Shown here in pieces: positions 7,986-16,835 of a stretch of 64,000 bases of DNA. A model generated the notes under the pieces. The model was not told the origin of the DNA and ran no database searches. It saw only the letters and a list, made by a program, of their open reading frames with translations. The stretch lies in contig NZ_QWDE01000001.1 of assembly GCF_003432065.1 (NCBI RefSeq), positions 2,232,001 to 2,296,000 on the forward strand, read 5' to 3'. Each line of letters opens with the position of its first letter. The first letter of the stretch is position 1. The DNA comes from Mucilaginibacter terrenus (GTDB lineage Bacteria; Bacteroidota; Bacteroidia; Sphingobacteriales; Sphingobacteriaceae). Made by a program: the position numbers and the translations under genes.

Positions 7986-10976
7986 TTATACCACCATATT
8001 CACTATCCGGCCTTTTACTACAATAACCTTTTTAGGTGTTTTACCGTCGAGGTATTTTTGCACGTCTGCACTGGCCAGCACAAACGCTTCCACCTCTTTT
8101 ACATCAAGGCTTAGCGGGATGCTGATGTTGGTCTTCATCTTTCCGTTGATAGATATCGGGTAGCTAAACTCGTCCTCTACCAGGTACTCGGCTTTAAACT
8201 CCGGGTAAGCCGCGTAAGATATGCTGCCGGCAGGGTTGCCCAGCAGCACCCAAAGTTCTTCGCAGATGTGCGGTGCGTATGGCTCCAATATAATTACCAG
8301 ATTTTGCAGTATGGCGCGTTTGTTACACTTAAGGTCTGTCAGTTCGTTTACAGCGATCATAAAGCTGGATACAGATGTATTGAACGAGAACCGCTCTATA
8401 TCTTCCTCTACCTTCCTGATGATCTTATGCAATGTCTTTAGCTCTGCTTTAGTTGGTACCGCATCGCTTACATTGAAGTTCCAGTCGTTATCATGGAACA
8501 ACCTCCAGAACTTACGCAAGAACTTAAACACGCCTTCTATACCGTTGGTGTTCCATGGCTTGCTCTGCTCCAGCGGACCCAGGAACATTTCGTACATACG
8601 CAGGGTATCGGCGCCGTAACGTTCGATCAGATCGTCCGGGTTCACAACGTTGAACTTAGATTTTGACATCTTCTCGATCTCTACGCCGCAGATGTAATTA
8701 TGGGTATCAGCAATAAAAATCGAATTTTCAAACTCAGGTCGCCATTTTCTAAACGCATTAAAGTCAAGAATGTCATTATCGACCATGTTTACGTCAACAT
8801 GCAACTTACTTATAAGGTCGTCCGGATCAGTTAAAAAAATTCGACCATCAATCTGCTCCAAGATATCCTTTAAAATACTATTTATATTTGCTTCAGTTAA
8901 ATTTTTGAAGTCCCAATTGTAAAACTTGTCTATTTGTTCTTTTGATACAAATATATTTGGAACTTTATGCTTAACGATAGCCAGCCATTCCAGTTCATCA
9001 ATCATAGAAAGCTTTTTTCGCGGATTTAAGAAATAGTTTAACCTATATACAAAGTTACTCCTCCCCTGTATCATCCCCTGGTTAATGAGCTTCTTGAAAG
9101 GCTCTTCTTCCGGGGTCTTGCCGATGTCCTTTAAAAACTTGTTCCAGAAACGGCTGTATAACAGGTGACCGGTAGCATGCTCGCTTCCGCCTATATACAG
9201 GTCTACCGCTTTCCAGTACTCTATTGCTTCTTTAGAAGCAAACTCGTTCTGGTTGTCGGCATCCATATAACGGTACCAGTACCAGCTGCTGCCCGCCCAG
9301 CCCGGCATTGTAGAAAGTTCGTAAGCATAACCGTCAACCCCACCTAAATCCTCCCCTGAAGGGGAGGACTTTCTATATCGCCACCCTTCTGCCCGACCTA
9401 ACGGCGGTTCGCCTGTTTCCGTAGGCAAGTACTTGTCTATCTCCGGCAACAATAAGGGCAGTTCACTTTCATCTATCAGGTAAGGCAACCCGTCTTTAAA
9501 GTAAACCGGCACCGGTTCGCCCCAGTAGCGTTGACGGCCAAAAATGGCATCGCGCATGCGGTAGTTTATTTTAGCCTTACCCAAACCCAGCTCTTCTAAA
9601 CGCGCTACAACAGCGGCAGTAGCCTCTTTGTAGCCCATGCCATTTATAAAATCACTATTGATGTATTTACCCTCCTTGGTCGGGTCAGCCTCAGTCTCGA
9701 TATTTTGTATGTCGATGATCGGGATGATCGGCAGGTTAAAGTGTTTCGCAAAAAGGTAGTCGCGCTGGTCGCCGCTTGGTACAGCCATCACGGCACCTGT
9801 TCCATAACCTGCTAACACGTAATCGGCTATCCAAACAGGTATCCTGTCGCCATTAAGCGGATTTAGCACATAGCTGCCCGTAAATGCACCGCTTACCGTT
9901 TTGGTGTCGGCCATGCGGTCCAGCTCGCTTTTCTTCTTGGTTTGAGCTATGTACGCATCAATATCACCTTTTTGCTCGGCAGTGGTTAACGCCGGCACCA
10001 ATTCATTTTCGGGGGCAACCACCATGCAGGTCACACCAAAAATGGTGTCTACACGGGTAGTGAAAACCTCTATATATTTTGCTTCAGGCAGTTCTTTTTC
10101 CAGCGGGAACTTTACGCTGGCACCTACGCTGCGGCCTATCCAGTTCCGCTGCATTTCTTTTAGCGGCTCCGGCCAGTCAATCGTATCCAAACCATCCAGC
10201 AAGCGCTGCGCGTAAGCGGTAATGCGCATGCTCCACTGCATCATTTTCTTTTGCTCAACAGGGTAGCCACCGCGCTCGCTAAAACCGTCCTTCACCTCGT
10301 CGTTAGCCAATACGGTACCCAATGCGGCACACCAGTTAACGGTGCTTTCGCGCAGGTAGGTAAGCCGGTATTTTAGCAATTCTTCCTGCTGCTCACGACT
10401 GCTCAGCGCTTTCCACTCCTCAGCAGTAAAGGCAGCTACATCGTCATCGCAAACAGCGTTCACACCTTTAGAGCCATTACTTTCGAAATGCTCCACCAGT
10501 TTGGCAATACTTTCGGCTTTGTCTTCATCCTTGTTATACCAGCTGTTAAACAGCTGCATAAAGATCCACTGCGTCCACTTGTAATAGTCCGGCGAACTGG
10601 TGCGCACCTCGCGACTCCAGTCGAACGAAAAACCGATCTGGTCCAGCTGGCGGCGGTAAGTAGCAATATTAGCCTCGGTAGTTACAGCAGGGTGCTGCCC
10701 GGTTTGTATAGCATATTGCTCGGCCGGCAGGCCAAAGCTATCGTAACCCATTGGGTGCAGCACGTTAAAGCCACGCAGGCGTTTGTAACGCGCAAAAATA
10801 TCAGAAGCGATATAGCCCAGCGGGTGCCCCACATGCAGCCCTGCCCCGCTTGGGTAAGGGAACATGTCCAGCACGTAGTACTTGGGTTTGTTGGTTTTGT
10901 TCTCGGCACGGAAGGTGTTGTTATCGGCCCAAAATTTTTGCCACTTTTTTTCTATATCCTTAAATTGATAATCCAT
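7986..10976 (-). CDS. leuS: Leucyl-tRNA synthetase with two insertions (996 aa)
   Basis: Class Ia aminoacyl-tRNA synthetase charging tRNA-Leu in the cytoplasm. The HIGH-type motif HVGH follows PYPSGAGL near residue 45; the CP1 editing domain spans roughly 220-440 with the T-rich editing motif [17 protein letters not shown]; the KMSKS loop [11 protein letters not shown] is near residue 755, followed by the anticodon-binding helical domain. At 996 residues it is longer than the roughly 920-950 I expect for Bacteroidota LeuRS. The excess is in two places: about 12-15 residues after Trp 532 (bases 9336-9380), made by an in-frame palindromic DNA repeat, and about 60 residues between FVYR and HVDVN (bases about 8800-9040) in AT-rich DNA. 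The rest of the frame is intact, so the gene is presumably functional. Confidence 0.95.
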   Translation of the reverse strand: MDYQFKDIEKKWQKFWADNNTFRAENKTNKPKYYVLDMFPYPSGAGLHVGHPLGYIASDIFARYKRLRGFNVLHPMGYDSFGLPAEQYAIQTGQHPAVTTEANIATYRRQLDQIGFSFDWSREVRTSSPDYYKWTQWIFMQLFNSWYNKDEDKAESIAKLVEHFESNGSKGVNAVCDDDVAAFTAEEWKALSSREQQEELLKYRLTYLRESTVNWCAALGTVLANDEVKDGFSERGGYPVEQKKMMQWSMRITAYAQRLLDGLDTIDWPEPLKEMQRNWIGRSVGASVKFPLEKELPEAKYIEVFTTRVDTIFGVTCMVVAPENELVPALTTAEQKGDIDAYIAQTKKKSELDRMADTKTVSGAFTGSYVLNPLNGDRIPVWIADYVLAGYGTGAVMAVPSGDQRDYLFAKHFNLPIIPIIDIQNIETEADPTKEGKYINSDFINGMGYKEATAAVVARLEELGLGKAKINYRMRDAIFGRQRYWGEPVPVYFKDGLPYLIDESELPLLLPEIDKYLPTETGEPPLGRAEGWRYRKSSPSGEDLGGVDGYAYELSTMPGWAGSSWYWYRYMDADNQNEFASKEAIEYWKAVDLYIGGSEHATGHLLYSRFWNKFLKDIGKTPEEEPFKKLINQGMIQGRSNFVYRLNYFLNPRKKLSMIDELEWLAIVKHKVPNIFVSKEQIDKFYNWDFKNLTEANINSILKDILEQIDGRIFLTDPDDLISKLHVDVNMVDNDILDFNAFRKWRPEFENSIFIADTHNYICGVEIEKMSKSKFNVVNPDDLIERYGADTLRMYEMFLGPLEQSKPWNTNGIEGVFKFLRKFWRLFHDNDWNFNVSDAVPTKAELKTLHKIIRKVEEDIERFSFNTSVSSFMIAVNELTDLKCNKRAILQNLVIILEPYAPHICEELWVLLGNPAGSISYAAYPEFKAEYLVEDEFSYPISINGKMKTNISIPLSLDVKEVEAFVLASADVQKYLDGKTPKKVIVVKGRIVNMVV
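9336..9380. repeat. Palindromic repeat inserted in frame in leuS
   Basis: Core stem TCCTCCCC (9349-9356) and GGGGAGGA (9361-9368) around a TGAA tetraloop, with flanks CACCTAAA and CTTT. It encodes [12 protein letters not shown] at residues 535-546, between the conserved GRAEGW and [18 protein letters not shown] blocks. A related element with the same CCCCTGAAGGGG centre lies just upstream of leuS at 11028-11055. Confidence 0.8.
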
Positions 10977-11016
10977 AATAGTATTTACGCGTATGAGGGG
11001 GCGAAAATACGAATTT

Positions 11017-11024
11017 CAAAGATA
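11017..11024 (-). promoter_or_regulatory. Bacteroidota -7 box for leuS
   Basis: On the minus strand it reads TATCTTTG, an exact TAnnTTTG match, 40 nt before the leuS ATG. A second weaker box TATTTTCG is closer to the start. Confidence 0.55.
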
Positions 11025-11027
11025 ATA

Positions 11028-11055
11028 CCCCCCTTACCCCCTGAAGGGGGGAGTA
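11028..11055. repeat. Second copy of the CCCCTGAAGGGG palindrome
   Basis: CCCCC (11037-11041), TGAA, GGGGG (11046-11050), with flanks similar to the copy inside leuS (CCCC before, GAGTATT after). It lies immediately upstream of the leuS -7 box. Confidence 0.7.
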
Positions 11056-11189
11056 TTAATATTAAATTGATACGCACAGCCATAGCAAGCACTCAAAAAA
11101 CCGGCATCAGGAACATTCGGGTAGTACGGGCAGTGCTAAGGCACTAACTTTAACAGAACGTAACGTAGCCGGCACTTTTCTTTGGTTCG

Positions 11190-11211
11190 TTTCTTTTGGT
11201 GTCAAAAGAAA
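11190..11211. repeat. TTTCTTTT/AAAAGAAA inverted repeat
   Basis: Perfect 8-bp arms around GGTGTC. The preceding CTTTTCTTTGGTTCG stretch and this hairpin resemble a type of dispersed intergenic element I associate with Sphingobacteriaceae genomes; a shorter related CTTTCTTTGG stretch occurs at 19591-19600 beside the half copy of the 158-bp repeat. Confidence 0.55.
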
Positions 11212-11274
11212 TGAACATCCACTGGCGTGTATAAAGCAACACCTTTCCTCATGAGCACTACTAACCCACGCCGA

Positions 11275-11415
11275 CTCACCCCGACATCGCTATCGCTCGT
11301 CGACCCTCTCTCCGCTTCGCGCAAAGAGGGTTGAGGTGCAGAATTTTATAAAATAATTATATCCCTGACAGCACCCCCTCTTTCCGCCATGCGGAGAGAG
11401 GGGGCCGGGGGTGAG
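11275..11415. repeat. Inverted solo copy of the 158-bp repeat
   Basis: Reads from CTCACCCCGAC to GGGGGTGAG and matches the reverse complement of the units at 7226-7981 through both hairpin arms, but lacks the TTGATCCGCGATCGC linker. The AT-rich spacer between the hairpins is unrelated, so the hairpins are the conserved part. It ends 10 bases before the -7 box of the aminotransferase gene. Confidence 0.85.
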
Positions 11416-11425
11416 TAAACTTTAT

Positions 11426-11433
11426 TACCTTTG
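11426..11433 (+). promoter_or_regulatory. -7 box 4 nt before the aminotransferase start
   Basis: TACCTTTG, an exact TAnnTTTG match, followed by CACC and ATG at 11438. With the box centred near -7, transcription would begin at or very near the start codon (leaderless mRNA). Confidence 0.7.
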
Positions 11434-11437
11434 CACC

Positions 11438-12637
11438 ATGCTTACCCTTCGCCAGCTATTCCTCAATAACAATGCGCAAACAACGCACTTTCCACTCCTA
11501 TTGGAGTTCGAACGTGCCGAGGGCGTGTACATGTATGATACAGCAGGCAAGCCTTTCATTGATCTTATCTCTGGTATCGGGGTAAGCAACCTGGGGCACA
11601 GCAACCCGCATGTTGTTGGCACCATAAAAGAGCAGGTAGACAAATACATGCACCTGATGGTGTACGGCGAATATGTACAAACACCGCAGGTACGCTTTGC
11701 AGAAAAACTGGTATCCATACTGCCGGAGAGCCTGAATTCTGTCTACTTCACCAACTCCGGATCGGAAGCTGTGGAAGGCGCGATAAAATTGGCCAAACGG
11801 TATACCGGCCGGCAACAAATTGTAGCCTGCCATAACTCTTACCACGGCAGCACACATGGTGCGCTAAGCGTAATGGGTAATGAGGAGTTTAAACAAGCCT
11901 ATAGGCCATTGTTACCGGGCGTGTCGTTCATCCGCTTTAATGAACCTGTCGACCTGCATTTGATTACCAGCGAAACCGCCTGTGTTATCCTGGAGACTAT
12001 ACAGGGCGAAGCAGGTATCCGCGTGCCTGATAAAGCTTATATGCAGGCCTTACGCCAACGCTGTACCGAAACCGGCACGCTGCTGATACTGGACGAGATA
12101 CAGGCTGCGTTCGGCCGTACAGGTAAGTTGTTTGCCTTTGAGCATTTTGGTATAGTACCCGACATCCTGCTTTTGGCAAAAGCACTTGGCGGCGGCATGC
12201 CGGTAGGCGCCTTTGTGGCAAATACCAACGTAATGTCGGCTTTTAAGGAGAACCCTATTCTTGGGCATATCACCACCTTTGGCGGGCACCCGGTATGCTG
12301 CGCAGCAGGTTTGGCTGCTCTGGAAGTATTACTTAACGAACAGCTAATGGAACAGGTACCCGCAAAAGAAGCGCTGTTTCGCGAGTTGCTGGTGCATCCG
12401 GCTATAAAAGGCGTTCGGGGCAAGGGCTTAATGCTGGCCGCCGAGTTTGAAAGCTTTGAACTGAACAAAAAAATAATCGACCGCTGTATAGAAAATGGTG
12501 TAATAACCGACTGGTTCCTGCATTGCAGCAATTCTATGCGCATAGCGCCGCCTCTGATAATCACCCATGAGCAGATCACCCACGCCTGCACCATTATCTT
12601 AGAGGCTATTGATTATCAAAGCAATATACCAGCCTAG
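11438..12637 (+). CDS. Class III aminotransferase, ornithine/acetylornithine type (399 aa)
   Basis: PLP-dependent aminotransferase of the subgroup that includes acetylornithine, succinylornithine and 4-aminobutyrate aminotransferases. Visible are the cofactor-binding block YFTNSGSEAVEGAIKLAK, ETIQGEAG, the aspartate motif LILDEIQAAFGRTG and the PLP-lysine block LLLAKALGGGMPVGAF; family length is about 400, in agreement. I chose the ATG at 11438, not the in-frame GTG at 11411, because the GTG lies inside a dispersed repeat and upstream of a perfect -7 box. The exact substrate cannot be read; no arginine genes are next to it. The C-terminal SNSMRIAPPLIIT is the usual substrate-side loop. Confidence 0.9.
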   Translation: MLTLRQLFLNNNAQTTHFPLLLEFERAEGVYMYDTAGKPFIDLISGIGVSNLGHSNPHVVGTIKEQVDKYMHLMVYGEYVQTPQVRFAEKLVSILPESLNSVYFTNSGSEAVEGAIKLAKRYTGRQQIVACHNSYHGSTHGALSVMGNEEFKQAYRPLLPGVSFIRFNEPVDLHLITSETACVILETIQGEAGIRVPDKAYMQALRQRCTETGTLLILDEIQAAFGRTGKLFAFEHFGIVPDILLLAKALGGGMPVGAFVANTNVMSAFKENPILGHITTFGGHPVCCAAGLAALEVLLNEQLMEQVPAKEALFRELLVHPAIKGVRGKGLMLAAEFESFELNKKIIDRCIENGVITDWFLHCSNSMRIAPPLIITHEQITHACTIILEAIDYQSNIPA

Positions 12638-12869
12638 TCCTGAAGTGAAATTTACCTAAGTTATTATAAACTATAATGGCTGTGTAAAATCAATGTTGCT
12701 ATGGCTTAATTAAGCTAAGTTGGTATAGTTTGTGCATTAGGTGTAATGTATGCTGCAACTATGCATCCTGGACCTGTAAATACCTGTTTAAAGGCCACCA
12801 GTGCATGTTATTTCGGTCAGCATTATTGTCTTTATCACAAAAACAAACTTATTGCTTCTACAGCTACCT

Positions 12870-15155
12870 ATGAAAATTGCTTATATTTCAACCTATCCTC
12901 CCCGCGAATGCGGTCTTGCCACATTTAACCAGAACTTAATGGGTGCTATAAACGCCAACTTTCCCGAGCGTAAATCGCTGCTGGAAGGCGGCTATGTTGT
13001 AGCCCTTAACGATTCCGAAGACGTTCAGGCCTACGAATACCCTGAAGACGTGAAGTACGTTATCCGCCAAAACCACCAAAAAGATTATATCCGCGCGGCA
13101 AACTACATTAACACCAGCACAGTTGATGCAGTTATAATGGAGCACGAGTTTGGTATTTATGGCGGCGAAAGCGGCATATACGTATTGCCGCTTATCAACC
13201 GTTTGGAAAAGCCCCTGATCTCTATCCTGCATACTGTTCTTAAGGATCCCAGCTATGTGCAACGCATTATCATACGCGAGATAGCCGAGCAATCTTCTAA
13301 GATAGTGGTAATGAGCAAGCGGGCGGTTGAGTTCCTGACAACCATTTATGATATTCCTGCCGAGAAGATACAGATCATAGAACATGGCGTTCCGAATTTA
13401 GAAGCACCTGAGAACAATCCGGTTAAGAACCTTACACCATTCAAAAACCACCGTGTTTTGCTTACTTTCGGCTTGTTAAGCCGCAATAAAGGGCTGGAGA
13501 CCGTTGTAAAAGCGCTTCCGCAGATAGTAGCTAAGCACCCGGATGTGATGTACGTGATATTGGGCAACACCCACCCGGGCGTTATCAAGAACTCCGGCGA
13601 GGAATACCGCGACTACCTTAAAAACCTGGCTGCACAGTTAAAGGTATCTCAGCACCTTAGTTTTATAAACAAATTTGTGAGTGAAGATGAGCTGATGGAT
13701 TACCTTACCGCATGCGAGGTATACGTAACTCCTTACCTTAACGAGGCGCAGATAACCAGCGGAACATTATCTTATGCCGTTGGCGCAGGCGCTGCGGTAG
13801 TTTCTACCCCATACTGGCATGCTACCGAGCTGCTTGACGAAAACCGCGGCCGTTTATTCGACTTTAAAAACTCTGAAGCGCTGGCTTCAATTGTAAATGA
13901 GTTGCTTGATGACGACGAGGCATTGGCCGAACTAAAGCAGAATGCTTACAATTATGGCCTGCACCTGCGTTACCCGGTAATTGGGTCTGAGTACATTAAA
14001 GTAGCAGAAGAAGCTGCATCTACCCACGATTTTAGCGATAAGATATTAAAGAACAGTATTGTTGACCCTGAGGTGCTGCCTAAGTTTAACCTGGCGCATG
14101 TGCTGCGCCTTACTGATGATACGGGTATAGTACAACATGCTAAATATGGCATCCCCAACCTTAAAGAGGGCTATTGTGTAGACGACAACGCCCGTGCGCT
14201 TATCATGGCATTGATGGCGTACCAGCGTAACGGCAGCCAGGAAGCGTACCGCCTGTTGCCTATTTACCTCAGCTATATACATTACATGCAAACGGAAGAC
14301 GGTAATTTCCGCAACTTCCTGAGCTTTGACAGGCGCTACCTGGATGAAGTTGGCACCGAGGACTCTTTCGGCCGTACCATTTGGGCGCTGGGTCATTTGA
14401 TCAGTTCGCCGGCCAGCAACTCTTACCGAGAATTTGCGCTTGAGCTGTTCCACCGTTCTTACCCGCACTTCAAAGCACTGCGTTATATAAGGGGCATGGC
14501 TAACACCATTATTGGTATAGCGCTTTACCTGCAGGTATATCCTTCAGATGAAGGTATGATCTTCGAACTAAAACGTTTAACCCAGCCAATGATCGATGCT
14601 TATAACAATACCCGCTCTGATGATTGGGAATGGTTTGAAGAAAGCATGACCTATGATAATGCTATACTGCCGCTTGCATTGCTGCACTCCTGCGAGATAA
14701 CGGGTGACGAAAATGTACGTAAAGTGGCGCTTACCACGATGGCTTTCCTTGATAAGCTTACCCTGTCTAACGGCTACCTTAGCCCGGTTGGTAACGACGG
14801 CTGGTACTACCGCGGCGGTACTTTCCCGACGTTCGACCAGCAGGCGATAGAAACGATGGCCATGGTGCTGATGCATTTCCAGGCGTACCGAATCTTCCGT
14901 AAGCCACAGTATATCGAAAAAATGTTCCTAAGCTACAAATGGTTCCTGGGCGAAAACACATTGCGTGCGCCGCTTTACGACCATGAAACAAAAGGCTGCT
15001 GCGACGGCTTACTGCCAGACGGTATAAACCGTAACCAGGGCGCTGAAAGCACATTGGCTTATTTAATATCGCACCTTACCGTGCTCAAAGCTTTTGAATT
15101 GGAGTACGAGTACAACAAGGCCGACTCAGCAAACAAAGGGCTAATAACCTTATGA
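12870..15155 (+). CDS. GT4 glycosyltransferase fused to an alpha-helical sugar-active-like domain (761 aa)
   Basis: Residues 1-390 form a GT-B glycosyltransferase of family GT4: N-terminal MKIAYISTYPPRECGLATF, then LLTFGLLSRNKGLETVVKALP and the E-x7-E region around YLNEAQITSGTLSYAVGAG. Residues about 400-761 are all-helical with repeated aromatic and acidic blocks (EGYCVDDNARAL, TEDGNFRNFLSF, WEWFEESMTYDNAI, GGTFPTFDQQAIETM, INRNQGAESTLAYL), the pattern of an (alpha/alpha)6 barrel as in N-acylglucosamine epimerase or glycoside hydrolase clans. So a sugar transferase and a possible sugar-processing domain sit in one chain; no signal peptide, hence cytoplasmic. An upstream in-frame ATG at 12801 would add a non-conserved hydrophobic stretch; 12870 starts at the typical GT4 strand. 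It overlaps the next gene by ATGA, so the two are translationally coupled. Confidence 0.85.
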   Translation: MKIAYISTYPPRECGLATFNQNLMGAINANFPERKSLLEGGYVVALNDSEDVQAYEYPEDVKYVIRQNHQKDYIRAANYINTSTVDAVIMEHEFGIYGGESGIYVLPLINRLEKPLISILHTVLKDPSYVQRIIIREIAEQSSKIVVMSKRAVEFLTTIYDIPAEKIQIIEHGVPNLEAPENNPVKNLTPFKNHRVLLTFGLLSRNKGLETVVKALPQIVAKHPDVMYVILGNTHPGVIKNSGEEYRDYLKNLAAQLKVSQHLSFINKFVSEDELMDYLTACEVYVTPYLNEAQITSGTLSYAVGAGAAVVSTPYWHATELLDENRGRLFDFKNSEALASIVNELLDDDEALAELKQNAYNYGLHLRYPVIGSEYIKVAEEAASTHDFSDKILKNSIVDPEVLPKFNLAHVLRLTDDTGIVQHAKYGIPNLKEGYCVDDNARALIMALMAYQRNGSQEAYRLLPIYLSYIHYMQTEDGNFRNFLSFDRRYLDEVGTEDSFGRTIWALGHLISSPASNSYREFALELFHRSYPHFKALRYIRGMANTIIGIALYLQVYPSDEGMIFELKRLTQPMIDAYNNTRSDDWEWFEESMTYDNAILPLALLHSCEITGDENVRKVALTTMAFLDKLTLSNGYLSPVGNDGWYYRGGTFPTFDQQAIETMAMVLMHFQAYRIFRKPQYIEKMFLSYKWFLGENTLRAPLYDHETKGCCDGLLPDGINRNQGAESTLAYLISHLTVLKAFELEYEYNKADSANKGLITL

Positions 15156-16156
15156 AGGCTGCAATACTAGCACCCGTTGCCTGGCGCACACCGCCAAGGC
15201 ATTACGGGCCGTGGGAACAGGTGGCATCAAACATTGCCGAAGGTTTAATTAAGCTTGGGGTGGATGTTACGCTTTTTGCCACCGGTGATTCTATTACTGC
15301 CGGTAAGCTGGAAGCTATATGCGAGCAAGGTTACGAAGAAGACCGCTCGCAGGACGCGAAAGTGCTGGAATGCCTGCACATCAGCAACCTGATGGAAAGG
15401 GCCAGTGAATTTGATATTATCCACAACAACTTTGACTTCCTGCCGCTTACCTATACAGGCTTAATAGATACGCCTGTAATTACCACTATTCATGGTTTTT
15501 CCTCACCGCGCATTGTACCGGTTTACAAAAAGTACAACAAGCGCGGGCACTATGTATCTATAAGTGATGCCGACCGCAGCCCCGAACTGGAGTACATAGC
15601 AACTGTTTATAACGGTTTGGATACCGCAGATTTCAAATTTAGCCCGAAATCAGAAGATTACCTGCTTTACTTCGGTCGCCTGCATCATGATAAGGGGCCG
15701 GTAGAAGCTATAGAAATAGCAAAAAAAGCAAACAAGAAATTAATAATCGCGGGAATCATACAAGACGAGAACTATTTCAAAGAGCGCGTTGAACCCCACT
15801 TTAGCGACCAGATACAATACATTGGCCCGGCAGGGCCTGACAAGCGCAACGAGCTTTTGGGAAACGCCCTTGCTTTACTGCACCCTATAAACTTTGCAGA
15901 ACCATTTGGCATGAGCGTAGCCGAATCTATGCTTTGCGGCACACCTGTAATAGCGTTCAACAAAGGATCCATGCCGGAATTGATCAAACATGAAAAAACC
16001 GGTTTTTTGGTGAATAATGTAGATGAAGCAGTAGAAGTGATAGATCAGCTTGGCTCTATTAATCGTCAGGAATGTGCCGACTGGGCAAAGTCTAAATTCT
16101 CAAAAGAGAAAATGGCAGAAGATTACTTTAAGCTTTATCAGCAAATATTGGGTTAG
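15152..16156 (+). CDS. GT4 glycosyltransferase (334 aa)
   Basis: Cytoplasmic GT-B transferase that would use a nucleotide-activated sugar. Key features: N-terminal MKAAILAPVAWRTPPRHYGPWE with a glycine-poor first loop typical of the subgroup, TTIHGFSSPR, LLYFGRLHHDKGPVEAI, and the donor-site EPFGMSVAESMLCGTPVIAF. The start codon overlaps the stop of the GT4 fusion gene (ATGA at 15152-15155). Its partner and the GH130 gene 3.5 kb away suggest work on one glycan. The 3' end overlaps the convergent minus-strand gene at 16153 by 4 nt. Confidence 0.9.
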   Translation: MKAAILAPVAWRTPPRHYGPWEQVASNIAEGLIKLGVDVTLFATGDSITAGKLEAICEQGYEEDRSQDAKVLECLHISNLMERASEFDIIHNNFDFLPLTYTGLIDTPVITTIHGFSSPRIVPVYKKYNKRGHYVSISDADRSPELEYIATVYNGLDTADFKFSPKSEDYLLYFGRLHHDKGPVEAIEIAKKANKKLIIAGIIQDENYFKERVEPHFSDQIQYIGPAGPDKRNELLGNALALLHPINFAEPFGMSVAESMLCGTPVIAFNKGSMPELIKHEKTGFLVNNVDEAVEVIDQLGSINRQECADWAKSKFSKEKMAEDYFKLYQQILG

Positions 16157-16581
16157 TCTTCATAAAAATCAATCACCTCATCTCCTTCAATTATAACTCG
16201 CAAAAATCGCGACTCGTGCGGGCTTTCAAAAGTATAAGTCCACGTTCGGCTATTTTCATTTAAAGTTATCTCGATAAGGGCATAGAGTTGTTTGAAATTT
16301 TCTACAGTTAAGCTTGATCGCTCATCATCTATCAAGTAGGAAAATATAGATTCAATTAGTTGATTGTATTGATGCCTTAACACCTGAACGGCAGAAACTT
16401 GCTCGGGCGTTGGGATTGAGTCACTTCCAGTGTATATTGTTAATAACATCTCCTGCCCAATTGAAAATATGTCATAGGCTTTTTCCCAGCTGTAATAGCC
16501 TGATATCTTTTGTTGGTAAAAGGTACCAATTGCTTTAATCTCAAACTCAGGCGCAGGATTGCTTTTGAACCAATTAAACAT
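16153..16581 (-). CDS. Hypothetical cytoplasmic protein (142 aa)
   Basis: No signal peptide, no membrane segment and no motif I recognise. The chain is mixed alpha/beta, beginning MFNWFKSNPAPEFEIKAIGTFY and ending with acidic EGDEVIDFYED, and resembles small cytoplasmic immunity-like or DUF proteins, but without a toxin neighbour that idea has no support. It is convergent with the GT4 gene and its stop overlaps that gene's stop by 4 nt. AT-rich relative to the neighbouring sugar genes. Confidence 0.6.
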   Translation of the reverse strand: MFNWFKSNPAPEFEIKAIGTFYQQKISGYYSWEKAYDIFSIGQEMLLTIYTGSDSIPTPEQVSAVQVLRHQYNQLIESIFSYLIDDERSSLTVENFKQLYALIEITLNENSRTWTYTFESPHESRFLRVIIEGDEVIDFYED

Positions 16582-16765
16582 ATTCCTAAATTAATAGAAA
16601 TTGTGTAAAAACAACTTACGGTAAGTAACGTCAACGTAGAGATTGCCAGTTGGACACCATTGTAATTTTCTGTAGAAGAACGCGGAAGACCATACACTTT
16701 ACGAGCAGCAATGAAACTAATGATATCGATATGTTAGCTCTGCTTGGATAATATCTAGGTACAAT

Positions 16766-16793
16766 CGGGCAAATAAACATTAATGCTTGCCCG
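16766..16793. promoter_or_regulatory. Inverted repeat CGGGCAA/TTGCCCG upstream of the 915-aa gene
   Basis: Perfect 7-bp arms 14 nt apart, between two divergent starts (16581 minus, 16836 plus). Its position upstream of both genes argues against a terminator and for an operator or mRNA leader structure. A shorter palindrome ACTTACGGTAAGT is at 16615-16627. A near -7 box TACATTTA is at 16804-16811. Confidence 0.35.
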
Positions 16794-16835
16794 GTTTATG
16801 CTTTACATTTACTGTTACCAAACCAGTAATGTATG

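Noticed and set aside
7252..8114. Open frames with repeated SPLRGKRG/GELIRDRFASRL peptides in the repeat array
   Set aside because: They are translations of a hairpin repeat with non-coding divergence between units, no start context, and one runs into the antisense of leuS.
11411..11437. GTG start of the aminotransferase
   Set aside because: Lies within a dispersed repeat and upstream of the -7 box TACCTTTG.
12801..12869. Upstream ATG giving an N-terminal hydrophobic extension to the GT4 fusion
   Set aside because: The extension is not part of the GT4 fold and would resemble a signal for a cytoplasmic enzyme; ATG at 12870 begins at the first beta strand.
16153..16581. Toxin-immunity protein
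   Set aside because: Small acidic cytoplasmic protein, but there is no toxin-like neighbour or motif to support it.
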